From positions 62,001-126,000 of the forward strand of contig NZ_VEWK01000004.1 of NCBI RefSeq assembly GCF_006376675.1: a stretch of DNA of 64,000 nt, given 5' to 3'. Below the pieces are notes generated by a model. It did no database searches, was not told the DNA's origin, and saw only the letters and a list, made by a program, of their open reading frames with translations. This document shows, one piece after another, positions 38,331 through 49,822 of the stretch; positions within the stretch are counted from its first letter, which is position 1; each line of letters begins with the position of its first letter. The position numbers and the translations under genes are program-made. This DNA is from Brucella pecoris. GTDB taxonomy: Bacteria > Pseudomonadota > Alphaproteobacteria > Rhizobiales > Rhizobiaceae.

Positions 38331-41300
38331 TCAGTTACCGAGTGCATCCTCAAGGAAAGCAGCAAGCTGCGCAAGATGCTTCGACATCAGACCTGTTGCA
38401 GGCGATGCTGCGGCCGGACGGCCCGCATAGCGCACGCGCTGATGCTTGGCGTCGATATGAGCCAGCACCCATTCCAGATACGGGTCGATGAACGACCATG
38501 CACCCATGTTCTTCGGCTCTTCCTGGCACCAGACCATTTCCGCATGGCGGAAGCGTGACAGCTCGTTGATGAGCGCCTTGGCCGGGAACGGATAAAGCTG
38601 TTCGACACGCAGCAGATAGACGTCATCGATGCCGCGCTTTTCACGCTCTTCGTAGAGATCGTAATAGACCTTGCCCGAGCAGAGCACGACGCGACGGATC
38701 TTTGCATCCTTCTGGAGCTTGATGCCTTCGTCCTTGTTATATTGCGCATCATCCCACAGCAGGCGGTGGAACGAGGATTCGCCCGACATTTCGGCCAAGG
38801 TCGAAACGGCGCGCTTGTGGCGCAGCAGCGACTTCGGCGTCATCATGATGAGCGGCTTGCGGAAGTCGCGCTTCATCTGGCGGCGCAGAATATGGAAGTA
38901 GTTGGCCGGCGTCGTAACGTTGGCAACCTGCATGTTGTCTTCGGCGCAGAGCTGGAGATAACGCTCCAGACGAGCCGAGGAGTGTTCCGGACCCTGACCT
39001 TCATAGCCATGCGGCAGAAGGCAGACCAGACCGGACATGCGCAACCACTTGCGTTCGCCCGACGAGATGAACTGGTCGAACACGACCTGTGCACCGTTGG
39101 CGAAATCGCCGAACTGGGCTTCCCACAGAACCAGCGCACGCGGTTCGGACAGCGAATAGCCGTATTCGTAGCCGAGAACTGCTTCTTCCGAGAGCATCGA
39201 ATTGATGACCTCGTAGATCGCCTGACCCTTCTGGATATTGTTGAGCGGGATGTAGCGGTTCTGGGTCTCCTGATCGTAGAGAACCGTATGGCGCTGCGAG
39301 AAGGTGCCGCGCTCGACATCCTGACCTGAGAAACGGATCGGATTGCCTTCCGCGACCAGCGAACCGAAAGCAAGCGCTTCTGCCGTTGCCCAGTCAATGC
39401 CTTCGCCCGTTTCCATCATCTTGGCACGGTTGTCGAGGAAGCGCTGGATCGTGCGATGGACGTGGAAGTCCTTCGGCACTTCAACCAGCTTCTTGCCGAT
39501 TTCCTTCAGCGTCTTCACCGGCACGGCGGTCTTGCCGCGGCGCTGTTCGTCGGCGTTGTCTGCGGTGCGCAGACCAGCCCACGCACCGTCCAGCCAGTCG
39601 GCCTTGTTCGGCTTGTAGCTCTGTCCGGCGTCGAATTCGGTTTCCAGATTTTCGCGCCACTGCGCTTTCATCTGGTCGATTTCTTCCTGCTTGATCAGAC
39701 CTTCCGCAATCAGCTTGTCGCTATAGAGCTGAACCGTCGTCTTGTGCGCACGGATCGCCTTGTACATCAGCGGCTGGGTGAAAGACGGCTCATCGCCCTC
39801 GTTGTGACCGAAGCGGCGATAGCAGAACATGTCGATGACCACCGGCTTGTGGAAGGTCATGCGGAACTCGGTCGCAACCTTGGCGGCAAACACCACAGCT
39901 TCCGGATCGTCGCCATTGACGTGGAAGATCGGCGCTTCGATCATTTTCGCTACATCCGACGGATAAGGCGACGAACGCGAGAAGGCCGGATTGGTGGTGA
40001 AACCGATCTGGTTGTTGATGATGAAGTGAACCGTACCGGCGACGCGATGGCCTTTCAGGCCCGAAAGACCGAGACACTCGGCCACGACACCCTGACCGGC
40101 AAAGGCAGCATCGCCATGCAGGAGCAGCGGCAGAACCTTGGCGCGCGTTGCGAGTGGAACCATGTCGTCGCGGGTGCGACCAGCCAGCAGATCCTGCTTG
40201 GCGCGAGCCTTGCCCATCACGACCGGGTTGACGATTTCCAGATGCGACGGGTTGGCGGTCAGCGACAGGTGAACCTTGTTGCCGTCGAACTCACGATCCG
40301 ACGAAGCGCCCAGATGGTACTTCACGTCGCCCGAGCCTTCCACGTCGTCCGGCGCATAGGAGCCGCCCTTGAATTCGTGGAAGATGGCGCGATGCGGCTT
40401 GCCCATGACCTGGCTAAGCACGTTCAGACGACCACGGTGGGCCATGCCGAAGATGATTTCCTTGACGCCCATAGCGCCGCCGCGCTTGACGATCTGCTCA
40501 AGGGCCGGAATCAGCGATTCACCGCCATCGAGGCCGAAACGCTTGGTGCCCTTGTACTTGACGTCGATGAACTGCTCGAAGCCTTCCGCTTCGATCAGCT
40601 TCGACAGGATGGCCTTCTTGCCTTCCGGCGTGAAGGCAACCTTTTTGTCCGGACCTTCGATGCGTTCCTGAATCCAGGCCTTTTCAGCCGGATCGGAGAT
40701 ATGCATGAACTCGACGCCGATCGTGCCGCAATAGGTACGCTTCAGAATGTCGAGCATTTCCGGCACGGTCGCATATTCGAGGCCGAGCACGTTGTCGATG
40801 AAGATCTTGCGGTTGTAGTCGGCAGGCGTGAAACCGTAATTTTCCGGCTCCAGCTCGTTATAGTCGTTCGGCTTTTCGGAGAGACCGAGCGGATCGAGAT
40901 TGGCGTGCAGATGGCCGCGCATGCGATAGGCGCGGATCATCATGATGGCGCGAACGCTGTCGCGTGCAGCCTGCGTAATCTCTTCGCTGGTCAGGGCCGC
41001 GCCGGTTGCGCCCTTCGCTTCGCCCTTTGCAGCCTTGCCCTTCAGTTTGTCAGTGACATGCTTTTCAACTTCGGCCCAGTTGCCGTCGAGTGCGGAAACG
41101 AGTTCGCCATTGGCAGCAATCGGCCAGTTCTTTCTGGTCCAGCTCGGACCTTCCGCATTCTTCTTCACGTCGTCGGCATTGTCGCCCAGCTTCGCGAAGA
41201 AATCGCGCCACTGCGGATCGACCGAATTCGGATCGTCCTCATATTTGGCGTACAGCTCCTCGATATAGTCGGCATTGCCGCCATAGAGGAATGAGGTAAG

Positions 41301-41336
41301 GGCGAAAACGTCGTTGGCTTGTTCTTGCCTTGCCAT
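38331..41336 (-). CDS. sucA: 2-oxoglutarate dehydrogenase E1
   Basis: The 1,001-residue protein begins with ALTSFLYGGNADYIEELYAK. It has the thiamine diphosphate motif GDAAFAGQGVVAECL and NNQIGFTTNPAFSRSSPYPS, and a C-terminal transketolase-like part. It decarboxylates 2-oxoglutarate and loads the lipoyl arm of SucB. A 336-base gap with a repeat element separates it from sucD, so it may have its own promoter. Confidence 0.97.
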   Translation of the reverse strand: MARQEQANDVFALTSFLYGGNADYIEELYAKYEDDPNSVDPQWRDFFAKLGDNADDVKKNAEGPSWTRKNWPIAANGELVSALDGNWAEVEKHVTDKLKGKAAKGEAKGATGAALTSEEITQAARDSVRAIMMIRAYRMRGHLHANLDPLGLSEKPNDYNELEPENYGFTPADYNRKIFIDNVLGLEYATVPEMLDILKRTYCGTIGVEFMHISDPAEKAWIQERIEGPDKKVAFTPEGKKAILSKLIEAEGFEQFIDVKYKGTKRFGLDGGESLIPALEQIVKRGGAMGVKEIIFGMAHRGRLNVLSQVMGKPHRAIFHEFKGGSYAPDDVEGSGDVKYHLGASSDREFDGNKVHLSLTANPSHLEIVNPVVMGKARAKQDLLAGRTRDDMVPLATRAKVLPLLLHGDAAFAGQGVVAECLGLSGLKGHRVAGTVHFIINNQIGFTTNPAFSRSSPYPSDVAKMIEAPIFHVNGDDPEAVVFAAKVATEFRMTFHKPVVIDMFCYRRFGHNEGDEPSFTQPLMYKAIRAHKTTVQLYSDKLIAEGLIKQEEIDQMKAQWRENLETEFDAGQSYKPNKADWLDGAWAGLRTADNADEQRRGKTAVPVKTLKEIGKKLVEVPKDFHVHRTIQRFLDNRAKMMETGEGIDWATAEALAFGSLVAEGNPIRFSGQDVERGTFSQRHTVLYDQETQNRYIPLNNIQKGQAIYEVINSMLSEEAVLGYEYGYSLSEPRALVLWEAQFGDFANGAQVVFDQFISSGERKWLRMSGLVCLLPHGYEGQGPEHSSARLERYLQLCAEDNMQVANVTTPANYFHILRRQMKRDFRKPLIMMTPKSLLRHKRAVSTLAEMSGESSFHRLLWDDAQYNKDEGIKLQKDAKIRRVVLCSGKVYYDLYEEREKRGIDDVYLLRVEQLYPFPAKALINELSRFRHAEMVWCQEEPKNMGAWSFIDPYLEWVLAHIDAKHQRVRYAGRPAAASPATGLMSKHLAQLAAFLEDALGN

Positions 41337-41489
41337 AGCCTATCCGGAGCAGCGCTCCGTCTCCTTGTCAGTGGCTCATCTTGCGCGGGCCGGAAGTTCG
41401 AAACTTCATCCCTCACGCCGCCGGGGAGGAACCGCTACAGACCCCGGCATGACTAAACTCTACGCGTCGGAACGGATATCCGTCCCTCT

Positions 41490-41590
41490 AGAGCGCGCTT
41501 CGATCTGATTAAATCAGATCGCCGCTCTAAACTTTTGTCTTAACGCGCATCTTATCCGAAAACCGTTTCACACTTTTCGGGATGCGCTCT
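41490..41590. repeat. About 100-bp palindromic repeat (Bru-RS-like), copy B
   Basis: It is an inverted copy relative to the one at 8972-9072. The inner palindrome GATCTGATTaAATCAGATC comes first, then CCGAAAACCGTTTCACACTT ending GATGCGCTCT. It fills part of the sucD-sucA gap and could form a long hairpin in a sucCDAB transcript. Confidence 0.8.
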
Positions 41591-41672
41591 CAGCCGGATC
41601 GTATGACCCGCTGTTATGCTAAACCGGCAGCGGCTTTCGCCGCCGCCGGGATATTCAGATCGATACGCGTTC

Positions 41673-42575
41673 TCAGCCCTTGAGGACTTCGACCAGCGTC
41701 TTGCCGAGCTGCGCAGGCGACGGCGACACGCGAATGCCAGCCGATTCCATGGCGGCAATCTTGTCTTCCGCGCCGCCCTTGCCGCCGGAGATCACGGCGC
41801 CAGCATGGCCCATGGTGCGTCCGGCAGGAGCCGTACGGCCAGCGATGAAGCCGACCATCGGCTTCTTGCGGCCGCGCTTGGCTTCGTCCTTGAGGAACTG
41901 AGCCGCATCTTCTTCAGCCGAACCGCCGATTTCGCCGATCATGACGATCGACTTGGTTTCGTCGTCGGCCAGGAACATTTCCAGGACGTCGATGAACTCA
42001 GTGCCCTTGACCGGATCGCCGCCGATACCGACAGCGGTGGTCTGGCCGAGGCCCTCGTTCGAGGTCTGGAACACTGCTTCATAGGTAAGCGTGCCGGAGC
42101 GGGAAACAACACCCACCGAACCCTTCTTGAAGATATTGCCCGGCATGATGCCGATCTTGCATTCTTCAGGGGTCAGGATGCCAGGGCAGTTTGGTCCGAG
42201 CAGGCGCGACTTCGAGCGTTCCAGGCGCTCCTTGACGCGAACCATATCCAGAACCGGAATGCCTTCGGTGATGCAGACAATGAACGGAACCTCAGCCTCG
42301 ATGGCTTCGATGATCGCGTCGGCAGCACCTGCTGGCGGAACGTAGATCACGGAAGCATCGGCGCCCGTGCGCTCCTTGGCTTCTGCGACGGTTGCGAAGA
42401 TCGGGAGCTTTTCACCCTTGGAACCTTCCCAGGTTTCGCCACCCTTCTTCGGGTGCACGCCACCGACCATCTGCGTGCCGTAGTAAGCAAGCGCCTGTTC
42501 GGTGTGGAAAGTACCGGTCTTGCCGGTCAGGCCCTGTACGAGAACCTTGGTGTCCTTGTTAACGAGAATGGACAT
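41673..42575 (-). CDS. sucD: Succinyl-CoA synthetase alpha subunit
   Basis: The 300-residue protein has the CoA-binding Rossmann part ([19 protein letters not shown]). The phosphohistidine region is [19 protein letters not shown]. It also has [16 protein letters not shown]. With SucC it converts succinyl-CoA to succinate with nucleotide triphosphate formation. Three bases separate it from sucC. Confidence 0.97.
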   Translation of the reverse strand: MSILVNKDTKVLVQGLTGKTGTFHTEQALAYYGTQMVGGVHPKKGGETWEGSKGEKLPIFATVAEAKERTGADASVIYVPPAGAADAIIEAIEAEVPFIVCITEGIPVLDMVRVKERLERSKSRLLGPNCPGILTPEECKIGIMPGNIFKKGSVGVVSRSGTLTYEAVFQTSNEGLGQTTAVGIGGDPVKGTEFIDVLEMFLADDETKSIVMIGEIGGSAEEDAAQFLKDEAKRGRKKPMVGFIAGRTAPAGRTMGHAGAVISGGKGGAEDKIAAMESAGIRVSPSPAQLGKTLVEVLKG

Positions 42576-42578
42576 GCC

Positions 42579-43775
<1,197 letters not shown>

Positions 43776-43849
43776 CTGGTTGTCCTCTGCGGATTCCCGG
43801 TCCGTCGCAATTGGAATTGGACGGAACCGTTACGGATTGACAGCCGGAA

Positions 43850-43885
43850 AAGGCCGGAGCCGCCCGCAGGCGGCAATCCGGCCTT
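43850..43885 (-). promoter_or_regulatory. Strong hairpin between mdh and sucC
   Basis: AAGGCCGGA-GCCGCC-CGCA-GGCGGC-AA-TCCGGCCTT forms a 15-bp two-part stem with a CGCA loop. No T-run follows on the minus strand beyond TT. It could limit readthrough or protect the mdh 3' end, giving unequal mdh and suc expression. Function is inferred. Confidence 0.65.
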
Positions 43886-43895
43886 GTCTGGAATT

Positions 43896-44894
<999 letters not shown>

Positions 44895-45017
44895 TCAAGC
44901 CATCCGGAAACCTCCCCGGAAACGCTCAAGCGTTGGAACTGCGAGATAGGACTCTTTGGCGATAAACTCAACTCATTATTTTGCGACTAATGTTTTCAAT
45001 CGGTTAGAATTATCTGT

Positions 45018-45046
45018 TCTTACGTAAACGTAAGATAATTTGTCAA
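45018..45046 (-). promoter_or_regulatory. mdh promoter region with a perfect 8-bp inverted repeat
   Basis: TCTTACGT-AA-ACGTAAGA (45018-45035) is a perfect palindrome. A TTGACA -35 (45046-45041, minus strand) lies just upstream, so the palindrome fills the space between -35 and -10. That placement is typical of MerR-family operators. The TTACGT/ACGTAA arms resemble those I associate with LiuR-type MerR regulators, from memory only. The -10 is poor (GTAAGA at 17 bases), as is usual for MerR promoters. Confidence 0.55.
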
Positions 45047-45287
45047 TATCAAGGCAAATCCACCCTTCCCTACCGCTGCAAACCATCCCCGACGAAGCGG
45101 TGAAGGAGCAACCGGCAAGCTGCGAATTCCATCAAGGTTGCCCACCGGTTCGAAACCAGCCCGACCTTAATCTGGTTTTGGGCCGATTTTGGGCCGATGC
45201 TGTAACAAAACCCGGCACGAACATGCCGCAGTTCCAGTATGAATTGCGTGAGCAACATAGCTCACCGGGCTTATAAGTCCAGACTAT
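45047..45287. other. Intergenic region between mdh promoter and zapE
   Basis: About 240 bases with no gene recognised. A plus-strand frame (45040-45276) has no family features. No RNA gene seen. Confidence 0.45.
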
Positions 45288-45351
45288 GCCAATCTAATGA
45301 CGGGCCAATCTAATGACCGGCCAATCTGATGATCGGCCAGCCTGATATGGG
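45288..45351. repeat. Four 16-bp tandem repeats
   Basis: The unit GCCAATCTAATGACGG is repeated at 45288, 45304, 45320 and 45336, with increasing mismatches toward the last copy. The array lies just beyond the zapE stop codon and outside any gene. Confidence 0.8.
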
Positions 45352-45357
45352 AATGAT

Positions 45358-46521
45358 CTATCCGGCCTTGCCGGGCGGTTCGGCCAGATAGTCCGCGCTC
45401 TGCATCTCGAAGAGACGGGAAGCGGTGCGGTCGAACTCAAACGCCTCTGTGCCCTGGCTGGCAAGATAGAGCTTTTCCGGCTGGGCTTCAGCGGAAATGA
45501 ACACGCGCGCGTGGTGATCATAGAGCACGTCAACCAGCAGAATGAAGCGCTTGGCCTCATTGCGACGCGAATAGTCCAGCACCGGCACATCGTCGATGAA
45601 CAGCGTCGGATAGTGCTTGACGATAGCGATATAGTCCGAGGCACCAAGCGGCTTCGAACAGAGTGCATCGAAAGTAAAGCGCGCCGCGCCCAAAATGGCG
45701 CGCGGCACTTCGATGTCGCGACCCTTAATGCGGATGACGTCCGGCTTTTCGTGCGCACCGTCCTTTTGCGCCGCCCAGGCCGCATCCATGCGCTTGGTCG
45801 TTTCAGACCCCAGCGGTGACAGATAGACTGGCTGGCGGTCGAGTTTTTCAAGGCGGTAATCGGTGCGCGAATCGAGGTTGATCACATCGACATGCTGCTT
45901 GAGGATACCGATGAAGGGCAGGAAGAGCTGCCGGTTCAGCCCATCGCGATAAAGATTGTCCGGCGCGACGTTGGATGTCGCCACCAGCACCACGCCACGG
46001 GCGAACAAGGCGCTGAACAGGCGCGACAGGATCATCGCATCGGCAATATCCGTGACTGTGAATTCATCGAAACAGAGAACCCACGCCTGCTGGCTCAAGG
46101 CATCGGCGACCGGCGGGATCGGATCGTCCTGCTTGGTTTCGCCGCGCTTATGCGCCTGACGATGCGCATAGATGCGCTCATGCACATCGGCCATGAAGTC
46201 GTTGAAATGCGCGCGGCGCTTGCGTTCCGCCGGCAGAAGCGAAAAGAACATGTCCATCAGCATGGTCTTGCCGCGCCCGACCTCGCCGTGCACGTAAAGC
46301 CCCTTGATGATGCTCGTTGCTTCCTTGCGCTTGCCGAACAGCCAGCCGAGCGCGCTCGATTTGCGTGACAGGCGTTTGGTGCAGATTTCCTCGATCAGCC
46401 GGTCGTAACGGTCGGTGAGTTCGAGTTGAGCGGGATCGGCTTCCACATCACCTGCCGCGACCATCGCATCATAATGTTCGCGAACCGAGGGGAACGCCTT
46501 CAGATTACCGTCGAAAGACAT
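45358..46521 (-). CDS. zapE: Cell division AFG1-like ATPase ZapE
   Basis: The 387-residue protein has Walker A in LYVHGEVGRGKTMLMDMFF (about residue 75), Walker B LCFDEFTVTDIADAMILSRL, and the AFG1 motif GVVLVATSNVAPDNLYRDGL. It acts on the Z-ring and protein quality control at the inner membrane in related bacteria. Its downstream end touches a tandem repeat. Confidence 0.93.
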   Translation of the reverse strand: MSFDGNLKAFPSVREHYDAMVAAGDVEADPAQLELTDRYDRLIEEICTKRLSRKSSALGWLFGKRKEATSIIKGLYVHGEVGRGKTMLMDMFFSLLPAERKRRAHFNDFMADVHERIYAHRQAHKRGETKQDDPIPPVADALSQQAWVLCFDEFTVTDIADAMILSRLFSALFARGVVLVATSNVAPDNLYRDGLNRQLFLPFIGILKQHVDVINLDSRTDYRLEKLDRQPVYLSPLGSETTKRMDAAWAAQKDGAHEKPDVIRIKGRDIEVPRAILGAARFTFDALCSKPLGASDYIAIVKHYPTLFIDDVPVLDYSRRNEAKRFILLVDVLYDHHARVFISAEAQPEKLYLASQGTEAFEFDRTASRLFEMQSADYLAEPPGKAG

Positions 46522-46588
46522 GATTGCTTCCGTTCAACCTTTCAATTGCAAAAACGGCGGACCATCTCGCGATGATCCGCCTGTCTTT

Positions 46589-46692
46589 AGAGCGTATCCC
46601 GAAAAGTGTGAAACGGTTTTCGGGAAAGATGCGCGGCAAACAAAACAATTGGAGCGCATTTCGATCTGATTCAATCAGATCGAAATGCGCTC
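46589..46692. repeat. About 100-bp palindromic repeat (Bru-RS-like), copy C
   Basis: It is nearly identical to copy A (8972-9072) in the same orientation: AGAGCGTATCCCGAAAAGTG, GAAACGGTTTTCGG, then the inner palindrome TTCGATCTGATT-c-AATCAGATCGAA. It lies between omp19 and zapE. Confidence 0.85.
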
Positions 46693-46708
46693 CAAGCGAA
46701 AGAATGTC

Positions 46709-47248
46709 TTAGCGCGAAAGCGAAACAGCCTGACCGCCCGACGTCTGTCCGTCGAAGCGGCTCTGTCCTGACGAATAGAGCGAAGCGACGGTACCGCCAT
46801 TCGCATCATAGAGAACGAGCTGCTTGCCGTTGACGGCCCAGGAAGCGAGATTGCCGAGTTCACCCGGGCAGCGCAACGGACCTGCGCGGAAGCCCTGACC
46901 ATATTTGGTCTGCGGCGTCGCGATCTTGCAGCTCTGGCCGCCGAGCGATGCGTTCCAGACACCGGCGACAGAGCCTGGCGTCAGATCGGGCGCGGATGCC
47001 GGCGGCAGGCTTGCAACCTGCGTGCCGGGCTGCGCATTCGGGTCCGTGGTCGGAGCCGTCGGAAATTGCGAAGCATTGGGAGAATTAAGATTGCCCTTCT
47101 GCACCGTGCCTGCCGGAGCGGCATTGACCGGCGGCGGTGGCGGTGGTGGCGAAACCGTATCGAGATTGCCGAACCGGGAGCTCTGGCAACCGGCCAGGAC
47201 AATGCCAGCCGCCGCGAGGCCGAGCAGACTTGCTTTCGAAATTCCCAT
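46709..47248 (-). CDS. omp19: Outer-membrane lipoprotein Omp19 (protease inhibitor-like)
   Basis: About 179 residues from ATG 47248 (GGAGAA five bases upstream). A lipoprotein signal ends in GIVLAGCQSS, so Cys is the lipid-modified residue. A proline run (SPPPPPPPVN) and an Ala/Pro-rich linker precede a C-terminal domain with VWNASLGGQSCKIATPQTKY and GPLRCPGELGNLASW, the AprI/Inh-type protease inhibitor fold. In Brucella this surface lipoprotein inhibits host and bacterial proteases and is immunogenic (established knowledge). Confidence 0.93.
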   Translation of the reverse strand: MGISKASLLGLAAAGIVLAGCQSSRFGNLDTVSPPPPPPPVNAAPAGTVQKGNLNSPNASQFPTAPTTDPNAQPGTQVASLPPASAPDLTPGSVAGVWNASLGGQSCKIATPQTKYGQGFRAGPLRCPGELGNLASWAVNGKQLVLYDANGGTVASLYSSGQSRFDGQTSGGQAVSLSR

Positions 47249-47615
47249 CAGGTTCTCCATTTCCGCATTTCTCATCTGGGGTGGGGATGCCCCGGGCTAC
47301 CTACCGAAGCCCTGCATTGTGACAATATTGGACCGATAAAATGGCTATATGGTTAAAAAAGCAACACCGGCACCTGTCATTTTTGCCTCCCAAACTCTTC
47401 AAGAATGCTCGAAACCGCTTAATAATCTTGAAACTGGGACAGGAAGGCCACAGTTTCTCCGATAATGGCGCCTGTTCTGCAGGAACACTCAGGCCGCAAC
47501 TTTTCGCAATCTGTCGCGGGTACTGGCAATTTGCGGGCTTTTCCGCCATATAGACGCTAATTGTCCCATAGGCTTTTATCGACCAAAGCCACAGGAAAAC
47601 GGAACCACGATAGTT
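47249..47615. other. Divergent promoter region between omp19 and dapF
   Basis: About 370 bases. Part of it could be read as weak frames on both strands, but none has family features. It must carry the omp19 and dapF promoters; none is assigned with confidence. Confidence 0.45.
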
Positions 47616-48518
47616 ATGGCCACCAGGGCAGCCTTCGCCAAGATGAACGGGCTCGGCAATCAGATCATCGTTGCCGACATGCGCGGTCGCGCCGACCGGA
47701 TTACGCCTGAAGCCGCGATCCGTCTTGCAGGCGACAGCGAAACCGCCTTCGATCAGATCATGGCGATCCACGATCCGCGCACGGCGGGAACCGACAACTA
47801 TATTGCGATCATCAATTGCGACGGCACGGAAGCGCAGGCTTGCGGCAATGGTACGCGCTGCGTCGTGCAGGCGCTGGCCGCCGAGACCAGCAAGCAGGAT
47901 TTCACCTTCGAAACCCGCGCCGGAATTCTGACCGCGACCGAGCATGAGGACGGCCTGATTTCAGTCGATATGGGCAAGCCGCGCTTCGACTGGCAGGACA
48001 TTCCGCTTGCCGAAGAATTTCGCGATACGCGCATGATCGAACTGCAGGTCGGCCCCATCGACGCGCCGGTGCTGCATTCGCCCTCGGTCGCATCTATGGG
48101 CAACCCGCATGCCATCTTCTGGGTCGACCGCGATGTCTGGTCCTATGAGCTGGAGAAGTTCGGACCGCTTCTGGAGCATCATCCGATCTTTCCGGAGCGC
48201 GCCAATATCTCGATTGCCCATGTCACTTCGTCCGAGACAATCGATCTGCGCACATGGGAGCGTGGTGCCGGTCCGACCCGTGCCTGCGGTTCCGCCGCCT
48301 GCGCCGCAGCCGTGTCCGCAGTGCGTACGCGCCGCACCGGACGCGCGGTTACCGTCAATGTTCCCGGCGGCCCGCTCAAGATCGAGTGGCGCGACGATGA
48401 TCACGTCATGATGACCGGCCCTGCCGAGTGGGAATTCTCAGGCACTTTCGATCCTGCAACCGGCGAATGGAGCCGCGACGCCCAGAATGACAGGCCAACT
48501 GACAGGGGTGCAGCCTGA
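47616..48518 (+). CDS. dapF: Diaminopimelate epimerase
   Basis: The 300-residue protein starts [20 protein letters not shown]. It carries the two catalytic cysteines, in [16 protein letters not shown] (about residue 72) and [13 protein letters not shown] (about 225). It converts LL- to meso-diaminopimelate for lysine and peptidoglycan. Its TGA shares a base with the mtaB ATG. Confidence 0.96.
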   Translation: MATRAAFAKMNGLGNQIIVADMRGRADRITPEAAIRLAGDSETAFDQIMAIHDPRTAGTDNYIAIINCDGTEAQACGNGTRCVVQALAAETSKQDFTFETRAGILTATEHEDGLISVDMGKPRFDWQDIPLAEEFRDTRMIELQVGPIDAPVLHSPSVASMGNPHAIFWVDRDVWSYELEKFGPLLEHHPIFPERANISIAHVTSSETIDLRTWERGAGPTRACGSAACAAAVSAVRTRRTGRAVTVNVPGGPLKIEWRDDDHVMMTGPAEWEFSGTFDPATGEWSRDAQNDRPTDRGAA

Positions 48519-49801
48519 TGTCGGTGGAAGTCGTAACATTCGGATGCCGTCTCAACACCTATGAATCAGAGGTGATGAAACGCGAAGCCGATGCCGCCGG
48601 ACTTGGCGAATTGAAGGATGGCGCGATCATCTTCAACACGTGCGCCGTGACGGCGGAAGCCGTGCGTCAGGCGCGTCAGGCGATCCGCAAGGCACGCCGT
48701 GAAAACCCGGAAGCGCGCATCATTGTCACCGGCTGCGCTGCGCAAACCGAAGCGGACAATTTTGCCGCCATGGACGAAGTCGATCTTATTCTCGGCAATG
48801 AAGAAAAACTGAAATCCAATTCCTACCGGATGCTGCCGGATTTCGGCGTCAACCAGTTCGAAAAGGTCCGCGTCAACGACATTATGGAAGTGCGCGAAAC
48901 CGCGAGCCACATGGTCGATGCCATCGAAGGCCGCGCGCGTGCCTTCGTGCAGGTGCAGAACGGCTGCGATCATCGCTGCACCTTCTGCATCATTCCTTAT
49001 GGACGTGGTAACTCCCGCTCTGTTCCGATGGGCGCGGTGGTGGATCAGGTCAAACGCCTTGTCGGCAACGGTTATGCCGAAGTGGTGCTGACCGGCGTGG
49101 ACATGACTTCCTACGGTCCCGATCTTCCGGGAAGCCTGCGTCTCGGCAAGCTGGTGAAAACGGTTCTTAATCAGGTGCCGGATCTGCAGCGCCTGCGTCT
49201 TTCCTCCATCGATTCCATCGAGGCCGATGACGATCTGATGGATGCGATTGCCAATGAAAAGCGCCTGATGCCGCATCTGCATCTGTCGCTACAGGCGGGC
49301 GACGACATGATCCTCAAGCGCATGAAGCGCCGCCATCTGCGCGACGATTCGATCCGCTTCTGCGAAACGGTGCGTTCGCTGCGCCCCGATATCGTCTTCG
49401 GCGCGGACATCATTGCCGGTTTCCCGACCGAAACTGAAGAGATGTTCGCAAACTCGTTGAAAATCGTCGAGGAATGCGGACTGTCCCACCTGCACGTCTT
49501 CCCCTACAGTGCACGCGAAGGCACGCCCGCCGCCCGCATGCCGCAAGTACGGCGCGAAATCGTCAAGGAACGTGCAGCGCGTTTGCGTGCCGTTGGCGAC
49601 CATGCTTATGAAAAGCACCTCGCTTCTCTCAACGGCACTGCGCAGCGCCTGTTGATCGAGAAGGAAGGCATTGCGCGCACGGAAGGCTTTACGCTGGCAT
49701 CGGTGGACGGTGGCGCACCGGGCGAAATCATCGAACGTATCGTGACAGGCCATGACGGTGAAAAACTCCTCACCCGTCAGGCAGAGCCGCAAGCGGCTTA
49801 A
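48518..49801 (+). CDS. mtaB: tRNA t6A37 methylthiotransferase
   Basis: The 427-residue radical-SAM protein has the N-terminal UPF0004 domain with three cysteines (VVTFGCRLN, IIFNTCAVT, VTGCAAQ), the radical-SAM CDHRCTFCIIPYGRGNSRS (CxxxCxxC), and a C-terminal TRAM region. The RGNSRS pattern and length fit MtaB rather than MiaB. It adds a methylthio group to t6A37 of tRNA. It overlaps dapF by one base and precedes ftsY by 21 bases. Confidence 0.93.
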   Translation: MSVEVVTFGCRLNTYESEVMKREADAAGLGELKDGAIIFNTCAVTAEAVRQARQAIRKARRENPEARIIVTGCAAQTEADNFAAMDEVDLILGNEEKLKSNSYRMLPDFGVNQFEKVRVNDIMEVRETASHMVDAIEGRARAFVQVQNGCDHRCTFCIIPYGRGNSRSVPMGAVVDQVKRLVGNGYAEVVLTGVDMTSYGPDLPGSLRLGKLVKTVLNQVPDLQRLRLSSIDSIEADDDLMDAIANEKRLMPHLHLSLQAGDDMILKRMKRRHLRDDSIRFCETVRSLRPDIVFGADIIAGFPTETEEMFANSLKIVEECGLSHLHVFPYSAREGTPAARMPQVRREIVKERAARLRAVGDHAYEKHLASLNGTAQRLLIEKEGIARTEGFTLASVDGGAPGEIIERIVTGHDGEKLLTRQAEPQAA

Positions 49802-49822
49802 AGCTTAAGGGCATCAGATTTC

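Noticed and set aside
39456..41294. Plus-strand 612-codon frame antisense to sucA
   Set aside because: Shadow of a highly conserved gene; no motif or ribosome binding site.
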